Shown: one piece after another, positions 44,811-52,517 of the stretch
How the letters are laid out: each line of letters starts with the position of its first letter
How positions within the stretch are numbered: position 1 is the first letter of the stretch
Assembly (NCBI RefSeq): GCF_033170155.1
Contig: NZ_CP137079.1
Span: 2,604,001 to 2,668,000 of the forward strand
From: Raineyella sp. W15-4
GTDB taxonomy: Bacteria > Actinomycetota > Actinomycetes > Propionibacteriales > Propionibacteriaceae
Direction: 5' to 3'
DNA: 64,000 nucleotides
The notes under the pieces: model-generated
Databases searched by the model: none
Told to the model about the DNA's origin: nothing
The model's input: only the letters and a program-made list of their open reading frames with translations
Made by a program: the position numbers and the translations under genes

Positions 44811-46064
44811 GTGGGAACGGAGATCGCGCGCTACGCCGCGTTTGCGGAAAGTCCCGACGGTGGGAATCCAGCTGGGGTCGTCCTCAACGCCGCGGGGCTC
44901 TCGGACGACCGCATGCAGCAGATCGCGGCTGACGTCGGCTACTCGGAGACAGCGTTCGTGTTCCCGGGTGCCCCCGACGTCGCTGACCGCGACCGGGCTG
45001 AACGCCGGTACCGTGTGCGCTACTGGTCGCCCGCCGCCGAAGTGCCGTTCTGCGGCCATGCCACGGTTGCCACCGCGGTCGCCCTCGCCGAGCGCGACGG
45101 GGTGGGGCCGATGGTGTTCGACACCCCCGCCGGCGCCATCCCGATCACCACCATCCGCGCGTCCTCGGGAGCCATCGACGTCGCGATGACCAGCGTGGAG
45201 CCAAGCGTCCGCACCATCGCTCCGGACGTCCTCACCCAACTCTTGGACTTCCTCGGCCTCGAGGCCGCGGATATCGATGAACGTTTCCCGCCGCGCGAAG
45301 CGTACGCCGGAAACTGGCATCCCATCCTGGTATTGCAGGACGCGGGAGTCTTCCACCAATTCCGTTTCGCTCCGTCGGCCATCGCCGCGCTGATGCAAGC
45401 CCAGGGTTGGACCGGGACCGTGACCGTGCTGCACGAGGCCGGAGCGGACGATTTTCTGGCACGCAACCTCTTTCCGGTCGGACGCATCACCGAGGACCCG
45501 GCCACCGGATCGGCCGCCGCATCCACCGGCGCCTACCTGCGCGCCCTCGGCTATGCCAGCGGCGGCAGCAGGATCACGATCCACCAAGGAGCCCACGTCG
45601 GACGCCCGAGCCTGCTGACGGTCAACGTCCCGACCAGGGGCGGCATCACGGTGACCGGCAGTGCATCCCCCATCGGCGCCGAGCCATCGAGCGGGCAGAA
45701 CGACACCACTCGGTACAGCGGGAACATCACCGGGGTGCTGGCCCGGGTCTACGTGAACGACCTGGATGCGGCTCTGCCGTTGTACGAGCGACTGACCGGC
45801 GACCACGCCCCCCACCGGTTCACCTACGGGACGATGAGGCTGGCAACGGTGGGGACGTTTCTGATCATTCAGGGAGCACCGGCCGAGGTGCGCACCCATG
45901 CGACCACCGTGACCGTCCGCGACATCGGCACCGTCGTCGACGCGATAGCCGGGGCAGGCGGGACATTGCTGGAGGGCCCGGCGCCGGGCCCGAACGGGGC
46001 CAGGCTGATCGCCCGCCATCCCGATGGGAACGTGGTTGAGTACATCGAGATTATCGAGGGCTAA
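44811..46064 (+). CDS. PhzF-family isomerase fused to a VOC/glyoxalase domain
   Basis: Residues 1-290 are a PhzF-like protein: RYAAFAESPDGGNPAGVVL, the catalytic Glu46 in GYSETAFVFPG, PFCGHATVATAVAL and ITEDPATGSAAASTGAYL. PhzF isomerises 2,3-dihydro-3-hydroxyanthranilate in phenazine synthesis, but most relatives have other, unknown substrates. Residues about 305-417 are a vicinal-oxygen-chelate domain (LARVYVNDLDAALPLYERL, ending RHPDGNVVEYIEIIEG). The fusion is unusual. The GTG at 44811 fits the family start; the ribosome site is weak. It overlaps the GIY-YIG gene by 4 bp, tail to tail. Confidence 0.82.
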   Translation: MGTEIARYAAFAESPDGGNPAGVVLNAAGLSDDRMQQIAADVGYSETAFVFPGAPDVADRDRAERRYRVRYWSPAAEVPFCGHATVATAVALAERDGVGPMVFDTPAGAIPITTIRASSGAIDVAMTSVEPSVRTIAPDVLTQLLDFLGLEAADIDERFPPREAYAGNWHPILVLQDAGVFHQFRFAPSAIAALMQAQGWTGTVTVLHEAGADDFLARNLFPVGRITEDPATGSAAASTGAYLRALGYASGGSRITIHQGAHVGRPSLLTVNVPTRGGITVTGSASPIGAEPSSGQNDTTRYSGNITGVLARVYVNDLDAALPLYERLTGDHAPHRFTYGTMRLATVGTFLIIQGAPAEVRTHATTVTVRDIGTVVDAIAGAGGTLLEGPAPGPNGARLIARHPDGNVVEYIEIIEG

Positions 46065-46996
46065 AGGGTGCACTCGATCGTGGCGAAGAGGTCGTCCGCG
46101 AGATGGTAGTCGTGGAACCGCGAGAACATGCCACCGCCTTTCCGGAGCAGCCCCACGGAAAACCGACGAGCCGCGTCCAGTAATGCCTCGTCATCCAGGA
46201 CCTCGCCAAGTGCCTCCAGGTCATCGAACCATACCTGGGTCACAGCCCCGGTCTTGCCGTACTCACCATCCTGGAAGCTCAGATCCTCGCTGAGCTCCGG
46301 CGGTACTGCGTCAAGTCGGGCGAGATTGGCAAAACCGCATACTGCGCGTTCACCGCCAGCCGTTGTCACCTCACCGATGACGAGCGCCTCGACGTTGCTG
46401 ACGGAGATGGCCGCGAGCCGTCTCCACTCCGCACTCCTGCCAGTCGTTGGCAGACTCGTGACCACCCAAATCTTGCGTTCCGTACGATGCGGGTAGGGGA
46501 TGCACAGAGCCACGTAGCGAGCAAGTCCGCCTCGGATGGCCTCGTAGTCCGGCCGGGCCGCCAGCTCGGCGAACTTGTTGCGCGTGCGCTGCCGTTGCAT
46601 TGCGATCACTCCACGGTCGCCGATGTTGCTGGCGTCGCTGTCGCCGGTAAGCCAGTCTTCGACATCGACCGGGTCGACATAGTGGTCGAGTTCCGGCGAC
46701 CGCAGTGGAAGCCCGATCAGATCGACATTGCGGAGCCTGGCACCGTCGCGGACCAGCAGGGCGACGACATCACGTTCCGCGTCGTCAAGAAGCTCCGGCG
46801 CGACTTCCCTGAATCGCACTGCGACGATCTCGCCGGGCCACCGTCGCCTGTGCGCAGAGAAGCGGCTGAGCAGGTGCACAGTCTGCCCGACGTATTCCTC
46901 GCCGTCCGCGAACTCCAGCACGTAGATGCCGCACGCATCCGACGTGTAGACGGACAGTGAGATAGCGTCGTTGATCGACCATCGGGTGAAACGCAT
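46061..46996 (-). CDS. GIY-YIG domain protein
   Basis: This 311-residue protein has a GIY-YIG nuclease-type N-terminus: GIY at 23-25, YVG at 35-37, Arg45 in LLSRFSAHR and a candidate catalytic Glu74 in DDAERDVV. The remaining 220 residues do not match a family I know and include a YVALCIPYPHRTERKIWVVT stretch. It may be a restriction, homing or repair-like nuclease, or an inactive relative. It is a single gene with more A/T-ending codons than the flanking core genes, in keeping with transfer. No partner methylase is visible. Confidence 0.72.
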   Translation of the reverse strand: MRFTRWSINDAISLSVYTSDACGIYVLEFADGEEYVGQTVHLLSRFSAHRRRWPGEIVAVRFREVAPELLDDAERDVVALLVRDGARLRNVDLIGLPLRSPELDHYVDPVDVEDWLTGDSDASNIGDRGVIAMQRQRTRNKFAELAARPDYEAIRGGLARYVALCIPYPHRTERKIWVVTSLPTTGRSAEWRRLAAISVSNVEALVIGEVTTAGGERAVCGFANLARLDAVPPELSEDLSFQDGEYGKTGAVTQVWFDDLEALGEVLDDEALLDAARRFSVGLLRKGGGMFSRFHDYHLADDLFATIECTL

Positions 46997-47141
46997 ATCC
47001 GCACGCTACGCGGCGCGGCGGCCGCCCCTTGCGCGACCGGTGTCGGCGCGAGTTCAGCCGTCACCCTGATCGCCGCCATGCCGTCCGGTCCAGCAATTCG
47101 AGCCGGGCCACCCGGTTTGCTGCCTCCTTAGGATGGGCGAC

Positions 47142-47579
47142 ATGACCGTAAGGATGGACAACGTCGGCATCGTCGTCGAGGACCTCGGTGCTGCGATCGA
47201 GTTCTTCCGTGAGCTCGGACTCGAGCTCGAAGGGCGAACGGTGGTGGCGGGAGAGTGGGCCGGTCGCGTCACCGGCCTGGGCGATCAGCGCGTCGAGATC
47301 GCGATGATGCGCACGCCGGACGGCCACAGCCGGCTCGAACTCTCCCGCTTCCTCGAGCCATCCGTCATCGCCGATCACCGGAACGCCCCGGTGAACGCCT
47401 TGGGCTACCTGCGCGTCATGTTCGCCGTGGACGATATCGATGAGACCCTCGGCCGGCTCCGCGCGCTCGACGCACAACTCGTCAGCGACGACGTCGTCCG
47501 ATACGAGGACGCGTACCGGCTCTGCTACCTGCGGGGCCCCGAGGGAATTCTCATCGGACTCGCCCAGGAACTCAACTGA
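47142..47579 (+). CDS. VOC family protein (glyoxalase/bleomycin-resistance type)
   Basis: This 145-residue two-module metal-binding-fold protein begins TVRMDNVGIVVEDLGAAIEF and ends with RLCYLRGPEGILIGLAQEL, the usual VOC halves. Members include lyases, dioxygenases and antibiotic-binding proteins; the substrate here is unknown. The ATG at 47142 is preferred to one 9 bases upstream because TAGGAT lies 7 bases before it and no ribosome site exists, fitting a leaderless mRNA. Confidence 0.85.
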   Translation: MTVRMDNVGIVVEDLGAAIEFFRELGLELEGRTVVAGEWAGRVTGLGDQRVEIAMMRTPDGHSRLELSRFLEPSVIADHRNAPVNALGYLRVMFAVDDIDETLGRLRALDAQLVSDDVVRYEDAYRLCYLRGPEGILIGLAQELN

Positions 47580-47687
47580 TCTCGCGGCCCACCCGGCCCA
47601 CCTGCCACCAAACCACGGCAGGGCGGTCCGAACAGCGGGCGTCACCGCTGAGTGAACGACTGTGCGTCAGCCACAGTGGGCACACGC

Positions 47688-47866
47688 TCAGGCGATCTGC
47701 AGCGGAGTGATCGCCGCGACCTTGTTCTGCGTGATCCCGAAGCCCTCGATGAAGTCCTCCATGAGCACCTCGCCGGGATGAATCGATTTTATGAGGTTAC
47801 TGTCAGTGGCAGTCGACGAGTGCCAGATCCGTTCAGCGGCCTTGTCCCGGAACCACGTAACCTCAC
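47688..47866 (-). pseudogene. Deleted higBA remnant
   Basis: Reading from a GTG at 47866, the first codons (TWFRDKAAERIWH after a 1-base shift) resemble the N-terminus of HigB. The sequence then jumps to IHPGEVLMEDFIEGFGITQN, identical over 19-20 residues to the intact HigA at 53.4 kb, and then to VAAITPLQIA, matching the HigA C-terminus. About 180 bp of HigA and most of HigB are missing. The inner junction lies at a GCGA(C/G)CT microhomology. It cannot encode a working antitoxin. Confidence 0.8.
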
Positions 47867-47884
47867 GGGGGCAGCCCGCCGACA

Positions 47885-48229
47885 TCACCCAGCTTCATCC
47901 ACCACCCCGGCGAGGTAGCCACGGATCGTCGGCAGGTCGACCACGAGCGTGTCCCAGACCGCCCCGTAATCGGTCCCCTCGTAGTGATGCGCCAGTCGGT
48001 CGCGCATCCGCTTGATCAACGACCATGGAACCTCGGGGTGCTGGTCCGTCGTGTCGGCGCTCAGACGAGCGACGTTCTCACCGACCTTGATGATCAATGA
48101 CTCCGCTGCCAGACCCGGCACATTGTCGGGGTCACCGACATACCACTCACGGCCACGGGCCACCAGATCCGCTCCGACGTCACAGAGGCGGACGATCTCA
48201 CGCAACGCAGCAGCATCCCGCACGTTCAT
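47885..48229 (-). CDS. hepT: HEPN-domain toxin, HepT type
   Basis: This 114-residue all-helical protein has the HEPN ribonuclease motif R-x4-H-x-Y as Arg76-His81-Tyr83 in RDRLAHHY. HepT toxins cut RNA and are neutralised by the paired MNT nucleotidyltransferase, which AMPylates the motif tyrosine. The start overlaps the stop of the MNT gene by 4 bp. The antitoxin-first order differs from the best-studied pairs, but both orders are known. The family is often annotated DUF86. Confidence 0.88.
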   Translation of the reverse strand: MNVRDAAALREIVRLCDVGADLVARGREWYVGDPDNVPGLAAESLIIKVGENVARLSADTTDQHPEVPWSLIKRMRDRLAHHYEGTDYGAVWDTLVVDLPTIRGYLAGVVDEAG

Positions 48230-48669
48230 ACGGCAACGGCCGTGGCCAGGATCTCGTGATCGGCGCGGAGACCACCGTCGGTCACCACATCGACCTCGAC
48301 TCCGAGCAGATCACTGGCCCGCTCGGCGAACGCGGCCAGCGCCATCAGTCCGGTCCCCGGCGAGCGCGTCACCAGGATGTCCAGGTCGCTGCCCGGACGG
48401 TCGGTACCGCGTACGGTGGAGCCGAAGACGCGGACGTTGCTGAGGCCGTAGCTGTGCGCCAAGACAACGAGTTCGTCGCGATGGGCGGCCAGCGCGTCAT
48501 GCGGCAGCGGGCGAGCCGCCGTGCGCAGTCGCTCCAGCATCGCCACCGAGGCCCTCCGTCGACCAGCCTCGTACGCAGCAATGTTGGGTTGTGCGACTCC
48601 GGACCGCTCCGCCAGCTCAGCCTGGCTGAGGCCCGCAGCCTCCCGCAACTCCCGAACTGCATTCGTCAT
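48226..48669 (-). CDS. mntA: MNT-type nucleotidyltransferase antitoxin with N-terminal HTH
   Basis: Residues 7-50 form an XRE-type helix-turn-helix (LREAAGLSQAELAERSGVAQ), and residues 75-147 a minimal nucleotidyltransferase with the exact G-S-x10-D-x-D motif (Gly83, Ser84, Asp95, Asp97; third carboxylate Asp127). The NTase part would AMPylate the HEPN toxin; the HTH would bind the palindrome overlapping its own promoter. Fusion removes the need for a separate repressor. TATCAT lies 6 bases before the ATG, so the mRNA is likely leaderless. Confidence 0.87.
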   Translation of the reverse strand: MTNAVRELREAAGLSQAELAERSGVAQPNIAAYEAGRRRASVAMLERLRTAARPLPHDALAAHRDELVVLAHSYGLSNVRVFGSTVRGTDRPGSDLDILVTRSPGTGLMALAAFAERASDLLGVEVDVVTDGGLRADHEILATAVAV

Positions 48670-48675
48670 GTCACC

Positions 48676-48696
48676 ATGATATCGCGCGATATATCA
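48676..48696. promoter_or_regulatory. Operator-promoter of the mntA-hepT pair
   Basis: ATATCGCGCGATAT at 48679-48692 is a perfect 14-bp palindrome, extending to TGAT...ATCA at 48677-48696. The minus-strand -10 TATCAT (48676-48681) overlaps its edge and sits 6 bases from the mntA ATG. Binding of the HTH there would block transcription. The next 190 bp to the binding-protein gene hold nothing recognisable. Confidence 0.7.
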
Positions 48697-48885
48697 CAAG
48701 GTCGTGTGCTGCTGCGATGTCTGCGGACTCCCCGACAACTCGTCGTGGCGCCGGCCACTCAGGGACAGGAGACGCCCCGGTACGTCACACCATGTGGGCC
48801 CTTGTCCATCGGGGAAGCGGTACGAGCTCGCCCCAACCGTCGTGAGGCGGTCTCCGACGTCTTCCCGCCGCTGAAGGACCGGGGC

Positions 48886-49602
48886 TCACCCGTCGGCTGC
48901 AGGTGCGACCGCGATGTCCTGCCCGGAGCGCCGCAGCGCATCGGCGACGAATCCGGACACCTTCACGTCCTCGACGAACCAACGTACGAACCGCACCGCG
49001 GATGCCGTACGACCCGTCGGCACCGCGACCGCCTGCTCGATCTGCATGAAGGGCGGCTCGATCAGGCGCAGGCCCGGGTCGGCGGCCACGAAGGCAGCGA
49101 TCGGTTGGCGGATCCCGGCAGCCACGTCCAGCCCGAGATCGCGGAAGACCATGGTGCCCTCTGCCCCGCGGACCACCTCCGCGAACCGCAACTTCCGGGA
49201 CAGGAACAGGTCATAGGCCGCCCCCTGCTTCACACCGATCCGCACCCCGGGCCGGTCCACGTCGTTCAGTGTCCGGATCGAGGAGTCCTGCGGCACGGCG
49301 AACACCCCCTCGATCAGGGCGTACGCCGCGGTGAAGGTGAGGACCTCGGCACGGGCCGGGTCGATCGCCAGGAAGCATAGGTCGGCCGCGCCATCGACCA
49401 CGGCAGCCAGGGACTTGCGCGCCGCGTCGAAACACACCAACTGGACAGGTACGTCCAGCCGCCGGCCGAGCTCCCTGGCCAGGTCCACGGTCACCCCGGA
49501 GGGGTGCGACGGACTGCCCTGTGCCAGCACCGGGTTCCCCAGGTTGATCGAGGCGCGCAACACGCCGGTGGGCGCCAGTTCACGCCGGACGTCGTCATCC
49601 AT
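48886..49602 (-). CDS. Substrate-binding-protein-fold (SBP_bac_3) protein without signal peptide
   Basis: This 238-residue protein has the fold of polar amino-acid binding proteins: GVTVDLARELGRRLDVPVQL, DLCFLAIDPARAEVLTFTAA and GVRIGVKQGAAYDLFLSRKL. It starts MDDDVRRELAPTGVLRASIN with no signal peptide, lipobox or membrane helix, and no ABC partner lies nearby. A cytoplasmic sensing role or cyclohydrolase-like activity has been proposed for such proteins elsewhere; I cannot tell. The 122-bp gap to vapC has no clear feature. Confidence 0.75.
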   Translation of the reverse strand: MDDDVRRELAPTGVLRASINLGNPVLAQGSPSHPSGVTVDLARELGRRLDVPVQLVCFDAARKSLAAVVDGAADLCFLAIDPARAEVLTFTAAYALIEGVFAVPQDSSIRTLNDVDRPGVRIGVKQGAAYDLFLSRKLRFAEVVRGAEGTMVFRDLGLDVAAGIRQPIAAFVAADPGLRLIEPPFMQIEQAVAVPTGRTASAVRFVRWFVEDVKVSGFVADALRRSGQDIAVAPAADG

Positions 49603-49724
49603 GGCGTCAGTGAACCACGGCGGGGAGGTCAGGAGAGCTACTGCCGGGTCCGCTCATCGTTCTCCCCGATACTCGGCATCCGTGAAGGTCACCCGATCGT
49701 CGCTGGGCGTGACGCGCAAGCCGA

Positions 49725-50144
49725 TCAGTCGACCCAGGGGTCGGTCAGGTCGATCCCGGTGCCGGCGAAGTCCTTGGTGTTCCGGGTTGCGCAGGTGGCG
49801 CCGTGGGCCCGGCAGATCGCGGCGATCTGTGCATCAGCTGTGCTGATCGGCAGCCCCGCGCTCTCGCGAGCGACGAGGATATCGGCGTAGTGGCCGGCAG
49901 CCCCCTCGTCAAAAGCGAGGACCGCACCGGTCTCCCGGTAGGGCTGTAGCGCAGCGTCGATCCCCTGCCCCAGTGCGGTCTTGCGCCTGCCGTCCGGGAG
50001 TCGCCGCACACCTGCCAGTAGTTCGGCGAGCGTGACGGCGGTGATGGCGACCTCGCCGGTGAGGGATTCCAGCCACGCGACGACTTGGGGCTCCGGCCGG
50101 GTCCGGAACACCTCCGATATGACGTTCGTGTCGAGAGCGATCAC
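49725..50144 (-). CDS. vapC: PIN-domain ribonuclease toxin, VapC/FitB type
   Basis: This 139-residue toxin carries the PIN acidic set: Asp5 in MIALDTNVISEVF, Glu41 in TLAELLAGVRRLP, Asp104 in STADAQIAAI and Asp125 in NTKDF. VapC/FitB toxins cleave RNA using Mg2+. The GTG overlaps the antitoxin stop by 4 bp. The N-terminus LDTNVISEVFRTRPEPQV and the antitoxin type place it in the FitAB-like branch. Confidence 0.9.
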   Translation of the reverse strand: MIALDTNVISEVFRTRPEPQVVAWLESLTGEVAITAVTLAELLAGVRRLPDGRRKTALGQGIDAALQPYRETGAVLAFDEGAAGHYADILVARESAGLPISTADAQIAAICRAHGATCATRNTKDFAGTGIDLTDPWVD

Positions 50145-50374
50145 TCGAAGTCCGCCGCCCGCGCGACGTCCGCCCGCTCCGGGACCGGGAGATCGTCGAC
50201 ACCGCCGACGTCCTGGGCCGCCAGCATCAGGGCCACTCCGATATTGGGTCGGCGCGCGGCCCTGGTGAGGATGTCACGGACCTCAGCCTCCATGGAGCGT
50301 CCGTGCTCTTTTGCCCTGGCGGCGAGCTGCTTCTTCACGGACTCGTCGAGCCCGCGGACGATGATGGACGCCAT
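50141..50374 (-). CDS. vapB: Ribbon-helix-helix antitoxin, FitA/VapB type
   Basis: This 77-residue antitoxin has an N-terminal RHH DNA-binding part (ASIIVRGLDESVKKQLAARA, KEHGRSMEAEVRDIL) and a C-terminal tail (about 45-77) that would occupy the PIN active site. The ATG at 50374 is chosen because GGAGG is 8 bases upstream; an in-frame GTG 9 bases earlier abuts that ribosome site. The palindrome upstream is its likely operator. Confidence 0.88.
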   Translation of the reverse strand: MASIIVRGLDESVKKQLAARAKEHGRSMEAEVRDILTRAARRPNIGVALMLAAQDVGGVDDLPVPERADVARAADFE

Positions 50375-50401
50375 AGCTGCCACCTCCTCGACACTATGAC
50401 A

Positions 50402-50425
50402 GCTGCTATCAGTGATGATAGCAGC
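50402..50425. promoter_or_regulatory. vapBC operator palindrome
   Basis: GCTGCTATCA, spacer GTGA, TGATAGCAGC: a perfect 10-bp-arm inverted repeat 27 bp upstream of the antitoxin ATG. RHH antitoxin dimers bind such repeats to autorepress. It lies between vapB and the end of the hipA gene. Confidence 0.75.
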
Positions 50426-50494
50426 CGCTCAAGGCCGGCAACCGCCGAGCAACCTCCCCGTACACGACGCCATATCGTTTGGGACATGAGGTCG

Positions 50495-51742
50495 CTATGC
50501 GGCTGTGCCTGCGGCGACGACGGCCTCCAGCCGTGGCGCGATCGATTCTGCCATCATCGTGATCTCGCGTTCGGCAATCCTGTTCTTCCGGGCCTGGTGC
50601 TGCCAATTCGCCAGGGCGGACGCTACGTACCTCAGCCGCTCTCGGGCTGCCTCCGCAGACAGGCTGCAGTCCTGGGCGAGCGCCAGAAGTCCGTCAACCT
50701 CCTCGGATTGCGCATCTGCCCCGGCGATCGAGGTCGCACGGGTCCGCGTCACGTCCGGGGTCGGATTCACGTCGAAGGCGGGACTGAGTGTCCAGGAGCC
50801 GTGATCGGCGAGGAACCCGTGATTGCGCAGATGGTCATCGGTGTTTCCAAGCGCGACGCTGGCGATGATCCGGTCATAGAGCTCATGATGATCCCGCCGG
50901 GGTGAGCGGGAGATGTCCCGCATCGCCTCAGCGATGTCGGCGTAGTCACGGCGTTCACCATCGGTGGATCCGGTCGCCGTCATCGCGCTGATGTATCCCA
51001 GACGCGCTCCTGTGCCCGTTCTGTCGAATCGTCGCAGGATGAGCACGCTCCGCTCCCCGACGTGCGTGAGCCGTCGTTGTGGCGTGCGAATGCCCGCGGC
51101 TTCCAGGAGATCGAGCATGGTGGCCTCCCAGGCCATCACGTCCCAGCCGTCGCTGGAGTGTGGGAACTTGGCGATCGCGAGACTGCCGTCCTCGAGGCAC
51201 ACAGAGGCCTTCGGCCGGGCACCGCCCAGGCCCGTTCCCGTGTTCAGGAGCTGCTTGACCGCACGGGACGGGTCGGCATCCGAGGCGAGCTCGTCGCTGG
51301 CCTGCAGGAGCTCCGGTAGCGAGGTCAGCTGTGGCACGCTCGAAGGCCTGCCCAGGAACTCGTCATGGCCGGGCAGACGGAAGCGCAACGCACCCTGACG
51401 GGTGTCGTCGCTGACACCCAGAAGGGAGTCGAGGTCGTCGAGTCTGCGCGGCGCCCTGTGCTCCTCGCGAGCACGGGTCCGCTCGGCCTTCTCGATGAGA
51501 TTGCGTCCCCACTGATCAGGAGCACTGTCGCCGAAAGCCCTGATGAGCCCCTGCTGATGCTGCGAACCGGACACCAGGAGCAATGCGGGGTCGATGTTCA
51601 TCCCGCCGCCGGCGAGGTAGGCCGAGTCGTAGAGGAAGGTAGTAGAGATCTGGCCATGATTGCGAGTGAAATGAGCCTGGCCGACCGGCCGGGTGGCCCC
51701 CGCCTCCCGGTCATCCGCGACGAGAACATCGATCGCCGTCAT
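50495..51742 (-). CDS. hipA: HipA-family serine/threonine kinase toxin
   Basis: This 415-residue kinase-fold toxin has a glycine loop GTGLGGARPKASV near residue 170, catalytic GNTDDHLRNHGFL near 297 and metal-binding AFDVNP near 320. E. coli HipA phosphorylates glutamyl-tRNA synthetase; targets differ between families. The N-terminal subdomain begins MTAIDVLVADDREAGATRPV. All key residues are present, so an active toxin is expected. It overlaps the upstream HipB-like gene by 4 bp. Confidence 0.9.
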   Translation of the reverse strand: MTAIDVLVADDREAGATRPVGQAHFTRNHGQISTTFLYDSAYLAGGGMNIDPALLLVSGSQHQQGLIRAFGDSAPDQWGRNLIEKAERTRAREEHRAPRRLDDLDSLLGVSDDTRQGALRFRLPGHDEFLGRPSSVPQLTSLPELLQASDELASDADPSRAVKQLLNTGTGLGGARPKASVCLEDGSLAIAKFPHSSDGWDVMAWEATMLDLLEAAGIRTPQRRLTHVGERSVLILRRFDRTGTGARLGYISAMTATGSTDGERRDYADIAEAMRDISRSPRRDHHELYDRIIASVALGNTDDHLRNHGFLADHGSWTLSPAFDVNPTPDVTRTRATSIAGADAQSEEVDGLLALAQDCSLSAEAARERLRYVASALANWQHQARKNRIAEREITMMAESIAPRLEAVVAAGTAA

Positions 51743-52026
51743 CGCGCGCGCTTCTTGGAGAGGTTGCCGGCGCGCAGCCTGCCGATGTCGGTGTTCAGCG
51801 GATCGATTGCCTCAACGACCTGGTCGAGCACGCCCAGTGCTCGCAGCACTTGGGCGACGTTGGAGAAACTGACACTCGGGTTACCCGACTCGATCTTGCG
51901 CAGGGTGTCACGAGTGATGTCAGCACGCTCGGACACCTGCTGCGCTGTCAACCCGAGGATCATGCGCCAGCCCCGCACGTGCTCACCGAAGGCCGTGATC
52001 TGGCGGTCGATCCTGTAGCCGGACAT
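51739..52026 (-). CDS. hipB: HipB-like XRE antitoxin
   Basis: This 95-residue protein has an XRE helix-turn-helix (ILGLTAQQVSERADITRDTL, RKIESGNPSVSFSNVAQVL) and a basic C-terminal tail ending NLSKKRAR. It would neutralise the kinase and repress the operon. AGGGAGGGGG precedes the ATG. A near-consensus -10 TATAAT (52052-52057, minus strand) lies 26-31 bp upstream inside an inverted repeat. Confidence 0.87.
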   Translation of the reverse strand: MSGYRIDRQITAFGEHVRGWRMILGLTAQQVSERADITRDTLRKIESGNPSVSFSNVAQVLRALGVLDQVVEAIDPLNTDIGRLRAGNLSKKRAR

Positions 52027-52043
52027 GAGTGCCCCCTCCCTAC

Positions 52044-52093
52044 TGACGATTATTATAGTCAGATCGCACCGTAATGACGTTTGTGATCGTCAT
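52044..52093. promoter_or_regulatory. hipBA promoter with two inverted repeats
   Basis: TGAC-N10-GTCA at 52044-52061 covers the minus-strand TATAAT box. A second repeat, ATGACG-N8-CGTCAT, lies at 52074-52093. Centres are about 31 bp apart, three helical turns, fitting cooperative HipB binding. The rest of the 250-bp spacer to the MerR fragment shows no recognisable gene. Confidence 0.6.
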
Positions 52094-52268
52094 AGTTTGG
52101 CCCAGTGGTCCCGTCGTACCGCAGGAGGGTGGTCCGCGAGCAGGCGCGGCCTGCCTTGGATACCTACGAGGACTGCCGAGTCCGGTGGGTGGACGCGGAG
52201 GCCATGACCGCCTCGTGCAGTGACGTGATGCTCGTCGAGACGGGCCACCTGACACGCTGGAACCATCT

Positions 52269-52517
52269 GACACCGGCATGCCCACGGCCGAGATGATGTC
52301 CTTCGTACAGATGCTCGGCGAGGGCGCCGCAAGTCACGCGTCGAGGATCGCGCTCCTGGAGAGGCATCGACGCCGGCTCAGCGAACGGCGCGCGGCAATC
52401 GACGCGGCCGACCGGGCACTCGAGAGCAAGATCTCCCACTACCGGCGCCTCATCGCGCAGGGCCTCGACTGCCACGGCCTCGCCGCGCCCGCCGCGTCAC
52501 CGTGCCGGACGCAGTGA
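52269..52517 (+). pseudogene. MerR-family regulator, C-terminal fragment
   Basis: The frame DTGMPTAEMMSFVQMLGEG followed by RIALLERHRRRLSERRAAID and ESKISHYRRLIAQG reads like the dimerisation helix of MerR regulators, but the DNA-binding N-terminus is missing and upstream sequence is unrelated. Its 3' end overlaps the truncated NmrA-like gene by 21 bp, tail to tail. MerR regulators often sit beside such reductases, so both may be parts of one broken resident locus. Confidence 0.65.

Noticed and set aside
52105-52296. A 63-codon frame between hipB and the MerR fragment
   Set aside because: It has no family resemblance and no convincing ribosome site, and ends in the MerR fragment in another frame; probably recombination debris.
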